From: DASUPK01 sp963848955 | Lineage (GTDB): Bacteria; Actinomycetota; Thermoleophilia; Solirubrobacterales; 70-9 | Assembly (NCBI GenBank): GCA_963848955.1 | Contig: CAWKFQ010000012.1 | Span: 62,001 to 126,000 of the forward strand | DNA length: 64,000 nt | Direction: 5' to 3' | Shown here: piece after piece, positions 25,919-34,575 of the stretch | How positions within the stretch are numbered: the first letter of the stretch is position 1 | How the letters are laid out: each line of letters begins with the position of its first letter | Translations under genes and position numbers: made by a program | Notes under the pieces: model-generated | Databases searched by the model: none | Told to the model about the DNA's origin: nothing | The model's input: the letters and a program-made list of their open reading frames with translations, nothing else

Positions 25919-26953
25919 TTGCCTCTGAGCGATCTCAAGCCGCCCGCGGTACGGGAGTGGGTGGAGTACTCCGACGACCTGCGCACCGTGCTCCTCTACG
26001 GCGGGCCGATCACGGAGCCCGTCGAGGCCCTGGAGCGGCAGGGCTGGGAGGTCTTCGAGCTGATCTCCACGGAGCGCGCGCTGGCCGAAGCCGCCGGACT
26101 GCGTGACGCCGCCGGACGGGTCCATCTGGTTCCGGACCTTCCCGTCGACGAAGCCTCGGCGGTCTACGTCGACGAGGTCGGATCCGACCGGCTGATCGCC
26201 CTGGGCGGGGGCCGGGTGATCGACTCAGCGAAGGCGGTCGCCTCGGTCACCGGCGCGGAGGTGGCGGCGATCCCCACGACGCTCTCCGGCGCGCCGATCA
26301 CGGGCTTCCACCGGCTGCCGGTCGGCCGCGAGTCGGAGGTGTCCGGTTTCGTCAGGCCGTCCCTCGTGCTCGCCTATACCGACGCGATGACCAGCGCCCC
26401 CGAGCCTCAGCTGCGCGCCACCGCGATGAACGCCCTCGCTCACGGAGCCGATTCGCTGTACACGCCGCTCGCGGACCCGATCTCTCGCGAGACGGCGCTT
26501 CGGGGCGCCGAGCTGATCGCCGGCGCGCTCGACCAGCCGGCGGAGGAGCGCGACCGCGCCGCGCTGGCACTCGGTGCCCTGCTCTGTGCGATCGCGGTCG
26601 ATCGGGCCGGCTTCGCCCTTCATCACGTCCTCGGTCAGACCGCGGTTCGGGTGCTCGGCACCCCGCACGCCGAGACCTACGCCGCGCTGCTGCCCCAGAC
26701 GATGAAAGCCATGAGGTCCCGTGCGCCTGAGCAGATCGGGGCGCTGGCGGAAGCCCTGGGCACAGGCCCCGACCGGATCGAGGAGCGAATCGATCGGCTC
26801 GCCGGCCAGCGCCGGATCGGCGACCTCGGTGCCGATCGCGGCCGGATCGACGAGGTGGTCGATCTGGCGATGCGGCGGCCCGAGCTCTCCCAGATGACAC
26901 CAGGGGATGTGGAGCGCTCGGACCTGGCAGGGATTCTGGAGGCCGCCTGGTAG
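25919..26953 (+). CDS. Iron-containing alcohol dehydrogenase / maleylacetate reductase-like
   Basis: 344 residues. DRLIALGGGRVIDSAKAVAS is the GGGSxxDxAK cofactor motif of group III dehydrogenases, AAIPTTLSGAPITGF the next block, and the metal region is ATAMNALAHGADSLY and GFALHHVLGQTAV with HAETYAALLP, giving the expected His ligands. The arrangement resembles maleylacetate reductases, but the substrate is unproven. The start used is TTG at 25919, directly after tRNA-Thr; no clear Shine-Dalgarno is possible there, so translation may be leaderless or start elsewhere. Confidence 0.82.
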   Translation: MPLSDLKPPAVREWVEYSDDLRTVLLYGGPITEPVEALERQGWEVFELISTERALAEAAGLRDAAGRVHLVPDLPVDEASAVYVDEVGSDRLIALGGGRVIDSAKAVASVTGAEVAAIPTTLSGAPITGFHRLPVGRESEVSGFVRPSLVLAYTDAMTSAPEPQLRATAMNALAHGADSLYTPLADPISRETALRGAELIAGALDQPAEERDRAALALGALLCAIAVDRAGFALHHVLGQTAVRVLGTPHAETYAALLPQTMKAMRSRAPEQIGALAEALGTGPDRIEERIDRLAGQRRIGDLGADRGRIDEVVDLAMRRPELSQMTPGDVERSDLAGILEAAW

Positions 26954-27036
26954 CTGTTCGGCAAAGGGCCCCCGCCTGTAACTGGCTCGCCGCGCGGGGT
27001 TTCGATCTACTGCCTTCCGGAACCGAGGCGCCAGGC

Positions 27037-28722
27037 ATGGACGAGGAGAGACTTCTCACCTATCACCGCTTCACGCGCGAGCACGGCGTCAACCGTCCGC
27101 TCTATTGGCTCGCGAGGCTCCTTCTCGTCCCCTTCTTCCTCCTCTACTTCCGGTTGGTGAGGATCGGACGCGAGCACGGCAGGGTCACCGGGCCGCTGAT
27201 CGTGGTGGCCAACCACCGCAGCTTCCTCGACCCGTTCGTGATCGGCGCCTCCCTTCCCTGGCGACGCCCGCTCCACTACGTAGCCAAGGTCGAGCTCTTC
27301 GAGAAGCGCTGGTCGGGATGGATCCTGAACCGGCTCGGCGCCTACCCGGTGCGCCGCGGCCAGTCCGACGACCAGACCCTGATCACCTCGCGCCAGGTCC
27401 TCGAGCGCGGCGGCGCGATCTGCATCTTCCCGGAGGGGACGCGCCACCGAACCGGCTCGCTCGGCCGGCCCAGGCGCGGCTTCGGCCGCCTCGCGCTGGA
27501 GACCGGGGCCGCGGTTCTGCCGGTCGCCATTCACGGCACCGAGCAGGTGCGCCGCGGCTGGAGGATCCGCCCGAAGAAGGTCAGGGTTCGGATGGGGCGC
27601 GCGCTCACCTTCCCGCGGACCGAGGACCCCTCGCCGGCGCTGGCGAACTCCGTCGGCGCGCGGGTCTGGCCCGTGATCGAGCTGCAGTGGGAGTGGCTCG
27701 GCGGACTGCCACCGCTCCGCAAGGCGGCCGTGATCGGCGCCGGCAGCTGGGGAACGGCGGTCGCGGTGCTGCTCGCTCGCGGCGGGCTCGACGTGCAGCT
27801 CGGCACCCGGACCGAAGAGCGCGCCGAGGAGATGAACGAGACCCGCACGAACGAGAGCTACCTGCCGGGCATCGAGCTCCCGGAGTCGCTGACGGTCAAG
27901 CGAGCCGCCGAGATCGAGCTCGCCGGGATCGATCTGGTCTGCCTGGCGGTCCCCTCGGCCGCCCTTCCGCAGGCAGTCGGCGCGATCGGCGACCGCGTCG
28001 GTCAGCGAGCATCGGTTCTGCTGCTCAGCAAGGGGATGGTCGCTCCGATGGCCGCGCTGCCCTCCGAGTACGTCTCGGAGCGCGTCCGCGCTCGGGCCAT
28101 CGCCTCGCTCGGCGGCCCCGCGCACGCGAAGGAGGCCGTGTCGGGTACCGCGGCCCTCGTGCTCGGCAGCCGCGACCCGGATCTGCGGGACCAGCTCGGG
28201 AGCGTCTTCGACGAGGCAGGCCTGGTCTGCGAGCGCTCCGAGGACATGATCGGGGTCGAGGTCGCCGGGGCGGCCAAGAACGCGGCCGCGCTCGCCGGCG
28301 CGGCGGCGCAGTCGCAGGGCATGAATGCGGCCGGGATCGCCACCGCCCAGGTGTGGCGGGAGTGCGTCGCCTACGCCCTGGCGCGCGGCGCGCAGCACGA
28401 GACCTTCGCCGGCATCGCCGGGGTCGGCGACCTGACCGCCACCATCCTCGCCGAGGGCAGCCGCAACCGGCGCGCCGGTGAGCTGCTCGGGCAGGGCACG
28501 CCCGCCGAGCAGATTCCGGGGATCATCGGCCAGGCCTCGGAAGCGCTCGATTCGGTACCGCTGATCGCCGAGGCCGTGCGGAAGTCGGGCATGAGCAGCT
28601 CGGCGCTCGACGGCCTCTCGGGGCTGATCGCAGGCGAGCTCTCGCCTGGGGAGTGGATGGCGAGCGTCAGGCAGGCGGAGCGGCTCCGGCGCGAGCCCGC
28701 GGCGGGAGGACGGGCCGCATGA
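27037..28722 (+). CDS. PlsC acyltransferase fused to GpsA glycerol-3-phosphate dehydrogenase
   Basis: 561 residues, two complete enzymes in one frame. Residues 1-225 are a PlsC-type acyltransferase: VVANHRSFLDPFVIG (HxxxxD), LGAYPVRRGQSDD, ICIFPEGTRHRTGSL and VAIHGTEQ. From about residue 233, RKAAVIGAGSWGTAVAVLLA starts GpsA: VCLAVPSAALP, LSKGM, LGGPAHAKEA, GVEVAGAAKNAAALAGAA with the catalytic Lys, GVGDLTATI and GSRNRRAGELLGQG. GpsA makes glycerol-3-phosphate and PlsC-type enzymes acylate glycerophosphate intermediates, so the fusion could channel phospholipid synthesis. The junction is short (about eight residues). Confidence 0.9.
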   Translation: MDEERLLTYHRFTREHGVNRPLYWLARLLLVPFFLLYFRLVRIGREHGRVTGPLIVVANHRSFLDPFVIGASLPWRRPLHYVAKVELFEKRWSGWILNRLGAYPVRRGQSDDQTLITSRQVLERGGAICIFPEGTRHRTGSLGRPRRGFGRLALETGAAVLPVAIHGTEQVRRGWRIRPKKVRVRMGRALTFPRTEDPSPALANSVGARVWPVIELQWEWLGGLPPLRKAAVIGAGSWGTAVAVLLARGGLDVQLGTRTEERAEEMNETRTNESYLPGIELPESLTVKRAAEIELAGIDLVCLAVPSAALPQAVGAIGDRVGQRASVLLLSKGMVAPMAALPSEYVSERVRARAIASLGGPAHAKEAVSGTAALVLGSRDPDLRDQLGSVFDEAGLVCERSEDMIGVEVAGAAKNAAALAGAAAQSQGMNAAGIATAQVWRECVAYALARGAQHETFAGIAGVGDLTATILAEGSRNRRAGELLGQGTPAEQIPGIIGQASEALDSVPLIAEAVRKSGMSSSALDGLSGLIAGELSPGEWMASVRQAERLRREPAAGGRAA

Positions 28723-28741
28723 CCCGGGGTACGCTTGCTCT

Positions 28742-29299
28742 GTGTCCGACTCGGAGAAGGGCTCGGCTCCGGCCGAGGAGTCGAAGGCGGAGCTCGACCG
28801 CGCCTTCGAGAACCTCTATCGCGATCACCTCCGCGACGTCTACTCCTACTCCTACTACCGCGTCGGCAACCACCACGACGCCGAGGACGTCACCGAACAG
28901 GCCTTTCTGCAGGCCTACCGCCATTTCGAGCGCGCGCGACGGGAGTCGAACGGCCGGCCGCTGCGACCGTGGCTCATCCGCATCGCACACAACCTCGCCT
29001 CCAACTACCACCGCGACCGTGCCCGCCGCCCGCAGCGCGTCCTGGACGAGTCAGAGCCGATCGCCGCGCCGCACGGCACCGAGCGGATCGTCGAGGGGCG
29101 GGAGGAGCTGAAGAGCGTCATGGAGCACCTCCAGTACCTGCCCGATGACCGCCGCGATGCACTGATCATGCGCTTCGCGCTCGGGATGGACAACCGCGAG
29201 ATCGCGCGGGCTCTGGGCCGTTCGGATGGTGCCACCAAGGTGTTGATCCACCGCGCGATCAAGCAGCTCGAGGAGGGGATGAGTGCCGATGGCAGCTGA
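28742..29299 (+). CDS. ECF-type sigma factor
   Basis: 185 residues from GTG at 28742. Region 2 is DRAFENLYRDHLRDVYSYSY with HHDAEDVTEQAFLQAYRHF (the DAEDVxQ core), and WLIRIAHNLASNYHRDRAR. Region 4 is LPDDRRDALIMRFALGMDN with REIARALGRSDGATKVLIHR. The N-terminal 20 residues are polar. It overlaps the following gene by 17 bases, an arrangement typical of sigma/anti-sigma pairs. Confidence 0.9.
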   Translation: MSDSEKGSAPAEESKAELDRAFENLYRDHLRDVYSYSYYRVGNHHDAEDVTEQAFLQAYRHFERARRESNGRPLRPWLIRIAHNLASNYHRDRARRPQRVLDESEPIAAPHGTERIVEGREELKSVMEHLQYLPDDRRDALIMRFALGMDNREIARALGRSDGATKVLIHRAIKQLEEGMSADGS

Positions 29300-29657
29300 G
29301 CCGAGTCAGGACGTCGAGAGCCTGCTGCGTTCCGCGCTTCGGCCGATCGAGCCTCCCGAGAACCTCGCCGGCCGGGTGGAGGAGACGCTCAGCGCGGTCA
29401 CCGAGGCAGCCGCCGAGGAGCTCTCCGCGTGGGCGGAGGAGCTCTCCGAATCCGAGCTGCGCTCGCTGCGCGACCCGCGCAACTGGGTTCGGCCCGCGGC
29501 CGCGATTGCCGCGGGCGGGATTGCCGCCGGCGGACTGGTACTGGTGGAGCTCAGGCGCCGAGGCAGCAAACAGCCCTCGCGGCTCTCAGGGCTGGCGGAT
29601 CAGGTCACGGACATCGCCGATCAGGTCCGAGACCAGGTGCGGAACCGCCGCGACTAG
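29283..29657 (+). CDS. Single-pass membrane protein, candidate partner of the ECF sigma factor
   Basis: 124 residues from GTG 29283 (or ATG 29289). The first 70 residues are acidic and helical (ESLLRSALRPIEPPENLAGR). One membrane helix VRPAAAIAAGGIAAGGLVLV is followed by a basic stretch and an amphipathic C-terminal helix (LADQVTDIADQVRDQVRN). It overlaps the sigma gene, so it may be its anti-sigma factor; no zinc-binding ASD motif is present, so this is inferred from context only. Confidence 0.6.
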   Translation: MPMAAEPSQDVESLLRSALRPIEPPENLAGRVEETLSAVTEAAAEELSAWAEELSESELRSLRDPRNWVRPAAAIAAGGIAAGGLVLVELRRRGSKQPSRLSGLADQVTDIADQVRDQVRNRRD

Positions 29658-30108
29658 TCGCGTCTAGGCCTGGGCGGCCGGCGCCGCGGCCCATCGGGCG
29701 GGAGGCGTAGAAGGCGATCACGCCGGTGATCCCGAGGATCAGGTGCAGGACGTTGTCCTCGTTGTTGACGGGCACGAGCTTGAACAGCGCGTCGTTCTCG
29801 GCGATGAAGCCGATCCCATTGTCGCTGGTCGCGATGAAGCCCAGCACGCAGAGGACGATGTAGAGGAGTCCCACGAAGAGGGCGGCTCCGCGCGCGGCGG
29901 ATCCCGCGGCGATCAGCAGCAGGGCCCCGATCGCGATGTGGACAAGGTTGTGCCAGCCGTTCACCGACAGAACCCCGAAGACGTTCTCGCTCCGGATCGA
30001 GTCTCCCGTCGCGAAGCTCGCCTCGTAGAAGAATCCGATGATCCCGGCTATCACGAGCACCGCGCCCACCAGCAGGCAGTAGAGCCTTGCTGGGCTTGCT
30101 TCCTCCAT
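29605..30108 (-). CDS. DUF4383 family membrane protein
   Basis: 167 residues. ATG at 30108 is six bases after AAGGAGG. Four membrane helices are visible (YCLLVGAVLVIAGIIGFFYE, LVHIAIGALLLIAAGSAARG, ALFVGLLYIVLCVLGFIAT, VLHLILGITGVIAFYASRP), with the typical NGWHNLVH and NNEDNVLHLILG motifs of DUF4383. The function is unknown. The C-terminal 25 residues are Gly/Arg-rich, and the stop overlaps the 3' end of the convergent gene. Confidence 0.85.
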   Translation of the reverse strand: MEEASPARLYCLLVGAVLVIAGIIGFFYEASFATGDSIRSENVFGVLSVNGWHNLVHIAIGALLLIAAGSAARGAALFVGLLYIVLCVLGFIATSDNGIGFIAENDALFKLVPVNNEDNVLHLILGITGVIAFYASRPMGRGAGRPGLDATSRGGSAPGLGPDRRCP

Positions 30109-30192
30109 CGCTACCTCCTTGCGCTGGATGATCCAAATTGACGTGCTGCTCGTAGCCACATGCGTGGGAGGTAGTCAAGTAGATCACTCGCG

Positions 30193-30774
30193 GTGGTCGC
30201 GGTGACCCGGGCGGAGCTCCAGCGCCTCGCCGACGAGGACCTGATGCCCCTGGTCGCGCGTGAGGACCCCCTCGCCTTCGAGGTCTTCTACGACCGCCAC
30301 GCGGGGGCGGCCTATTCGCTCGCCTACCGGATCGTCGGCAGCCGCACCGCGGCGGAGGACGTCACGCAGGAGGCGCTGCTCTCGATCTGGCGCAGCGGCG
30401 CCCGCTACGACCGCGCCCGCGGCAGCGTGCGGGCCTGGACGCTCGGCATCGTTCGCAACCGGGCGATCGACCTGCTGCGCAAGGAGTCCGGCCGCTCCCC
30501 GAAGCTCGCCGCAGGCGGCGACGAGATCCTGGAGCGGCATGCGGCGGAGGAGCTCACCGATACGGAGGCCGTGCGCAGGGAGACGGCGGAGGAGGTCCGT
30601 GGCGCGATCCAGGAGCTGCCCGAGGATCAGTCCAGGGTGATCGGACTGGCCTATTTCGGCGGCTTCAGCCACTCCGAGATCGCGGAGATGCTCAATGAGC
30701 CCCTCGGAACGATCAAGGGGCGGATGCGACTCGGCATGGACAAGATCAGAGCGACCCTGGCGGAGGGCTGGTGA
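30193..30774 (+). CDS. ECF sigma factor, SigK type
   Basis: 193 residues from GTG at 30193 (a second GTG at 30202 is possible). Region 2: LAFEVFYDRHAGAAYSLAYR, AAEDVTQEALLSIWRSGARY and SVRAWTLGIVRNRAIDLLRK. Region 4: LPEDQSRVIGLAYFGGFSHS with EIAEMLNEPLGTIKGRMRLG. The TIKGRMR ending and the coupled RskA-like gene fit the SigK/ECF19 group of actinobacteria. The overlap with the next gene (TGA inside GTGA) indicates co-translation. Confidence 0.9.
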   Translation: MVAVTRAELQRLADEDLMPLVAREDPLAFEVFYDRHAGAAYSLAYRIVGSRTAAEDVTQEALLSIWRSGARYDRARGSVRAWTLGIVRNRAIDLLRKESGRSPKLAAGGDEILERHAAEELTDTEAVRRETAEEVRGAIQELPEDQSRVIGLAYFGGFSHSEIAEMLNEPLGTIKGRMRLGMDKIRATLAEGW

Positions 30775-31466
30775 ACGGCGAGCATCCCGATCGGGACGAT
30801 CTCGTCGCCTTCGCGCTCGACGCTCTCGAGCCCGGCGAGCAGCGCGAGATCGAGGCCCACACGCCGAGCTGCGCCCGCTGCACGCGGGAGCTCGAGGCCC
30901 TGGTGCCGGCGGTGGCTCTCCTCGGCGAATCCGTCGAGCAGCTCGAGCCGCCGCCCGAGCTGCGCGAGCGGGTGCTCGCCGAGGTGCGCGCGGACGTGGC
31001 CCGCTCAGGCGCCGAGCGTGAGACGACGGCGCGGCGCCCCCGTCGCCGTGGCTGGCGCGGCCTGTTCGCGCGGCCCGCCATTGCGGTCGGGCTGGCCATC
31101 GTGATCGCCGCGATCGGCGGGTATGAGATCGCCGGCAACGATGGATCAGGTGGCCCGGAGGGGAGCACCGTGCCGGTCGTGGCCCAGCAGGGAATCGGCG
31201 GGACCCTCGCGGTCGGCGAACAGTCTTCGATGCTCGACCTGCATGGCCTGGGACCGCTGAAGGGGCGGCAGGTCTACCAGGTCTGGGTCGCCAAGGGCCA
31301 GAGCCTGCGGCCCTCCTCCAACTTCATTCCCGACCCGAGCGGCAGGGCGATGACCGCCGTCGACGGTCACCTGACCGCAGGGACGAAGGTGATGGTCACC
31401 CGCGAGCCGCACCCTGGCGAGACCGCTCCGACAACCCCGGTGCTGCTCAGCGCGACTGTTCAGTAG
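30771..31466 (+). CDS. RskA-like zinc anti-sigma factor
   Basis: 231 residues. The N-terminal zinc-binding anti-sigma domain has HTPSCARCTRE (HxxxCxxC). One membrane helix AIAVGLAIVIAAIGGYEIA lies near residue 110. The extracellular part has the RskA C-terminal domain signatures MLDLHGLGPLKGRQVYQVWV and VMVTREPHPGETAPTTPVLL. It probably holds the upstream sigma factor at the membrane until a signal triggers proteolysis. Confidence 0.9.
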   Translation: MNGEHPDRDDLVAFALDALEPGEQREIEAHTPSCARCTRELEALVPAVALLGESVEQLEPPPELRERVLAEVRADVARSGAERETTARRPRRRGWRGLFARPAIAVGLAIVIAAIGGYEIAGNDGSGGPEGSTVPVVAQQGIGGTLAVGEQSSMLDLHGLGPLKGRQVYQVWVAKGQSLRPSSNFIPDPSGRAMTAVDGHLTAGTKVMVTREPHPGETAPTTPVLLSATVQ

Positions 31467-31513
31467 GCGAGGAGGGCCCGTGGGGCCGCTCGTCTAAATT
31501 GGCGCTGCGACTT

Positions 31514-32359
31514 ATGGAGGCCAGCACCGAGCAGCGGCAGACCTGTTACCGGCACCCGAACCGGGAGACCGGCGTCTCGTGCTCGAATTGCGGTCGGCCG
31601 ATCTGTCCTGACTGCATGACGTCGACCTCCGTCGGGATGCGCTGCCCCGAGTGCGCCGCGCAGACGACGAAGGTGAGGGCCGGCGCCGGCGCCTTCAGCC
31701 CCACCGCGGGAAGGATGCCCGCCACGATCGCGCTGATCGCGATCAACGTGATCGTCTTCATCATCGAGCTCGCGGGCGGGGGGTCCGGTTCGCTCAGTGG
31801 CGGTGGCACCGTGATCCACGACGCGGGGCTGCGCGGACCCGACGTCGCCAACGGCGACTGGTGGCGGGTGATCACCGGCGGGTTCCTGCACGCCGGGTTC
31901 CTTCACCTGCTCCTCAACATGTACGTCCTCTACGTGGCGGGCAGCATCCTCGAGCCGGGAATCGGCACCCCGCGCTTCCTGGGCATCTACTTCGTCTCGC
32001 TGATCGCGGGCTCGCTCGGGGCCCTGCTCGTCGATCCCAATTCGCTCACCGTCGGCGCCTCCGGAGCGATCTTCGGGCTGATGGCCGCGGTCGTGGTGAT
32101 CGCGCGGGGCCGCGGCATGGAGCAGATCGCCTCCCAGTTCGGCCTCTTCATCGTGCTCAACCTGGTGCTCACCTTCTCGATTTCCGGAATCTCGGTGGGC
32201 GGCCACATCGGCGGCCTGATCGGCGGGGCCGTGGCCGCCGGCCTGGTCCTGCTCGTCGAGCGTCGGATGAGCGGCCGCGGGGGCTTCGGCCTCGAGCTCG
32301 TCGGCATCATCGTGATGATTGCCGCGACCTTCGCCGGTGCCTTAGCCGTAGCCGGCTAG
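31514..32359 (+). CDS. Rhomboid-family intramembrane serine protease
   Basis: 281 residues from ATG 31514. The N-terminus has a B-box-like zinc finger: CYRHPNRETGVSCSNCGRPI then CPDCM and CPECAAQ. Six membrane segments follow, with the rhomboid features WWRVITGGFLHAGFLHLLLN, TVGASGAIFGLMAA (catalytic Ser in GASG) and VGGHIGGLIGG (catalytic His). It lies directly after the sigma/anti-sigma pair; rhomboid-type proteases can release membrane proteins, but a link to that RskA homologue is only a guess. Confidence 0.9.
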   Translation: MEASTEQRQTCYRHPNRETGVSCSNCGRPICPDCMTSTSVGMRCPECAAQTTKVRAGAGAFSPTAGRMPATIALIAINVIVFIIELAGGGSGSLSGGGTVIHDAGLRGPDVANGDWWRVITGGFLHAGFLHLLLNMYVLYVAGSILEPGIGTPRFLGIYFVSLIAGSLGALLVDPNSLTVGASGAIFGLMAAVVVIARGRGMEQIASQFGLFIVLNLVLTFSISGISVGGHIGGLIGGAVAAGLVLLVERRMSGRGGFGLELVGIIVMIAATFAGALAVAG

Positions 32360-32808
32360 TCGTCGATCGCCATCAGCGCCTGCTCATACTGGGCGCGGTC
32401 GAACGTGAACGGGCCGAAGCCCTCGTAGTCCCAGTCGGGCCTGGTGGGCTGCTCGAACTCCTCCCAGATGACGGTCTCGTCGGTGACCGTGACCCGGGCC
32501 ATCAGCGGTGAGCAGCCGACCTCGCCGCATCCACAGCCGAGCAGTTGCGTCTTCTCTTGAGAGCCGTCGAACATGGGCGTCCCCTGTCCGCCGAGGAATT
32601 GGCCGGCGAGATCGATCCGCATGTAGCCGGCGACCAGCCCGATGTAGTTCCCGGCCATGTCCTCCTCGTCGTTCGATCGGGCGGAGGGCAGCTCGGCCTC
32701 TCGGACAAGGTCCGGCAGCTCGACGCCGTTCACCTCGATCTTGATCTGCCTCAGATCGTCGGGGAAGTCGCCGCCGGCGGCCGCGAGCTCGAAGCGGACC
32801 TCGTCCAC
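32356..32808 (-). CDS. Hypothetical protein, 150 residues
   Basis: No family recognised. The sequence is acidic and beta-rich: VDEVRFELAAAGGDF, DLRQIKIEVNGVELPDLVRE, then a small cysteine cluster QLLGCGCGEVGCSPLMARV and VIWEEFEQPTRPDWDYEGFG. The CGCGEVGC segment could bind a metal. GTG at 32808 is chosen because it begins the conserved-looking part; the frame remains open upstream into the region of the SRPBCC gene. It overlaps the rhomboid stop by four bases. Confidence 0.55.
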   Translation of the reverse strand: MDEVRFELAAAGGDFPDDLRQIKIEVNGVELPDLVREAELPSARSNDEEDMAGNYIGLVAGYMRIDLAGQFLGGQGTPMFDGSQEKTQLLGCGCGEVGCSPLMARVTVTDETVIWEEFEQPTRPDWDYEGFGPFTFDRAQYEQALMAIDD

Positions 32809-32912
32809 GCCGTGATGATTGCGGATCGGGCGGGGCGGCTCAGCGCGGGTAGTTGTCGGTCCGCCCGCGCCCCAGCAGGCGGCCGGCGCGACTCCGGACG
32901 GCGCCGGCTGCA

Positions 32913-33614
32913 TCAAGCCCCACACCGACGGCGCGGCGCGCCGCACCCACGCCCCCGCCTGCCACGCGGCGGCCCATCGAAGCGGCCTCGCCGACCAGCA
33001 GGCCCGGCAGCTCGGCGACGGAGTGTGATCCGTCCGAGCCCCAGTCGTCCGACTGTTCGGGTGCCGGGCGGAGCAGCCGAGCGACGCTCGGGCCCCTTGA
33101 TCCCGACCTGCTCGGCGAACTGCCTCTCGCGCTGGCTCGATGGATCGTCCTGGTGCGCCTGGGTGGCCGACGCCGCCCGGCGCTCCGCCTCGCGCTTCAG
33201 GTCCTCGACCGACGCCTTCAGGGTCGAGCGGTGTGCGCGCCGCGCGACCGGCCCGGGAAGCGGGATGCCGACCTCGAGACCCAAGTTGTAGGTCGCCCGC
33301 GTCCGGCCGTCGCCGAGGTCCTCCAAGAGGTAGTGGCCGTCCGCATCATTGATGCCGTTGCCCTCCACGAAGTCCCACTCGATCCGGCCCGGCTCGTCAT
33401 AGCGGTAGTCGAGGGTGTAATCGACCTTGCGGACCTTGGCGTCAATGAAGAGGCGGACCCGCTTTCCGCGCCCCTGCTCATCCCAGTCGAGCACCTCGGT
33501 GTCGACCACCGCACTCTGCCACTTCGGGAAAGTCTCGTAGTCGGTGATCGCGTCGAAGCAGGTCTGGATCGGCGCTTCGATCTCGACCGTGTGCTCGGCC
33601 CAGTTGAGGCCCAT
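32913..33614 (-). CDS. SRPBCC family protein with a probable late frameshift
   Basis: The first 145 residues or so are a START-like domain: EHTVEIEAPIQTCFDAITDY, then FPKWQSAVVDTEVLDWDEQG and GHYLLEDLGDGRTRATYNLG and VGIPLPGPVARRAHRSTLKA. GGAGGAGAG precedes the ATG at 33614. After about residue 185 the frame turns into low-complexity Arg-rich sequence, while another minus-strand frame reads EQSDDWGSDGSHSVAELPGL, which is more protein-like and stays open into the next gene. A one-base shift near 33060-33080 is likely, so the C-terminus is uncertain. Confidence 0.65.
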   Translation of the reverse strand: MGLNWAEHTVEIEAPIQTCFDAITDYETFPKWQSAVVDTEVLDWDEQGRGKRVRLFIDAKVRKVDYTLDYRYDEPGRIEWDFVEGNGINDADGHYLLEDLGDGRTRATYNLGLEVGIPLPGPVARRAHRSTLKASVEDLKREAERRAASATQAHQDDPSSQRERQFAEQVGIKGPERRSAAPPGTRTVGRLGLGRITLRRRAAGPAGRRGRFDGPPRGRRGRGCGAPRRRCGA

Positions 33615-33624
33615 CTCTCTCCTC

Positions 33625-34566
33625 CTAGGAACGCCCTGCGGGAGCCGTCAGGCCGACTGGCTGGAAGGCCACCCCTGCGGGGGCCTCAACCCTATCTGGG
33701 TGGAGGAGGTGGGCGAGAAGCTCCGTTCCCTCGACCAGGCGCGGCCCGGGGCGGGAGAACGAGGCCGCAGCATCGACCGCCCAGATCCGCTCCGCGCCGA
33801 CCGACCCAACCTCCGCCGCGCGGCCCTCGATCTCGGCACGCGCCCTTTTTGCGTCCCAGCCGCAGGGCATCCCGACGATCACGTCGGGAGCAGAGGCGGC
33901 CAGCTCATCCCACTCCGCGGTGCGGGATTTGGCTCCGGCGACGCCGAGCACGTCTTGGCCGCCCGCGATCTCGATCATCTCGGGCACCCAGTGGCCTCCG
34001 ATGAATGGCGGATCGAGCCATTCCAGGGCGAGCACCCTGGGGCGGGACGCGCCTTCGACGGCGGCACGGACATCCTCGAGCCGCCGCTCGAGATCGTTAC
34101 GCAGGGCGATGGCCCGGCCGGCGACCCCGGCCGCCTCGCCCAGCCGCGGGACGTCGGCGAGCACGTCGGCGAGGTTCGAGGGGTCGAGCGAGATCACCTG
34201 CGGGAGCGACGGGAGGCGGGCGGCCACGGCCACGACGTCGTCGTAGGAGACCGCGCAGACCTCGCAGACCGCCTGGGTGACGATCAGGTCGACGTCGAGC
34301 TCGCCCAGCGCGGGCTCGTCGAGCTCGTACAGGTGGCGCCCTTCGCCGGTCAGGCGTCGCACCTCGGCATCGATCTCGCCAGCTGTAGGTCCGGCGGCGG
34401 TTTTTGTTGCCGCCGAATCTGCCAGCACCAGACTCCGGGTCAGATGCTGCTTGCGGGTTGCCTCCGGCGGGTAGTCGCACTCGTGGGTTACGGCGACCAC
34501 TTGATTGCCCAGACCGAGGGCGAATAGCATCTCGGTCGCCGACGGAACCAGACTGGCGATTCGCAC
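33625..34566 (-). CDS. Cobalamin/siderophore-type substrate-binding protein without signal peptide
   Basis: 313 residues with the helical-backbone fold of BtuF-like ABC binding proteins. RIASLVPSATEMLFALGLG at the start, VAVTHECDYPPEA, VCEVCAVSYDDVVAVAARLP and IEIAGGQDVLGVAGAKSRTA are typical of the cobalamin-binding protein subgroup. It has no signal peptide or lipobox, so it is probably cytosolic, and no ABC permease is adjacent; the ligand is therefore uncertain. GTG at 34566 begins VRIASLVPS and is divergent from the pterin dehydratase with nine bases between. Confidence 0.78.
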   Translation of the reverse strand: MRIASLVPSATEMLFALGLGNQVVAVTHECDYPPEATRKQHLTRSLVLADSAATKTAAGPTAGEIDAEVRRLTGEGRHLYELDEPALGELDVDLIVTQAVCEVCAVSYDDVVAVAARLPSLPQVISLDPSNLADVLADVPRLGEAAGVAGRAIALRNDLERRLEDVRAAVEGASRPRVLALEWLDPPFIGGHWVPEMIEIAGGQDVLGVAGAKSRTAEWDELAASAPDVIVGMPCGWDAKRARAEIEGRAAEVGSVGAERIWAVDAAASFSRPGPRLVEGTELLAHLLHPDRVEAPAGVAFQPVGLTAPAGRS

Positions 34567-34575
34567 CCGACGAAT

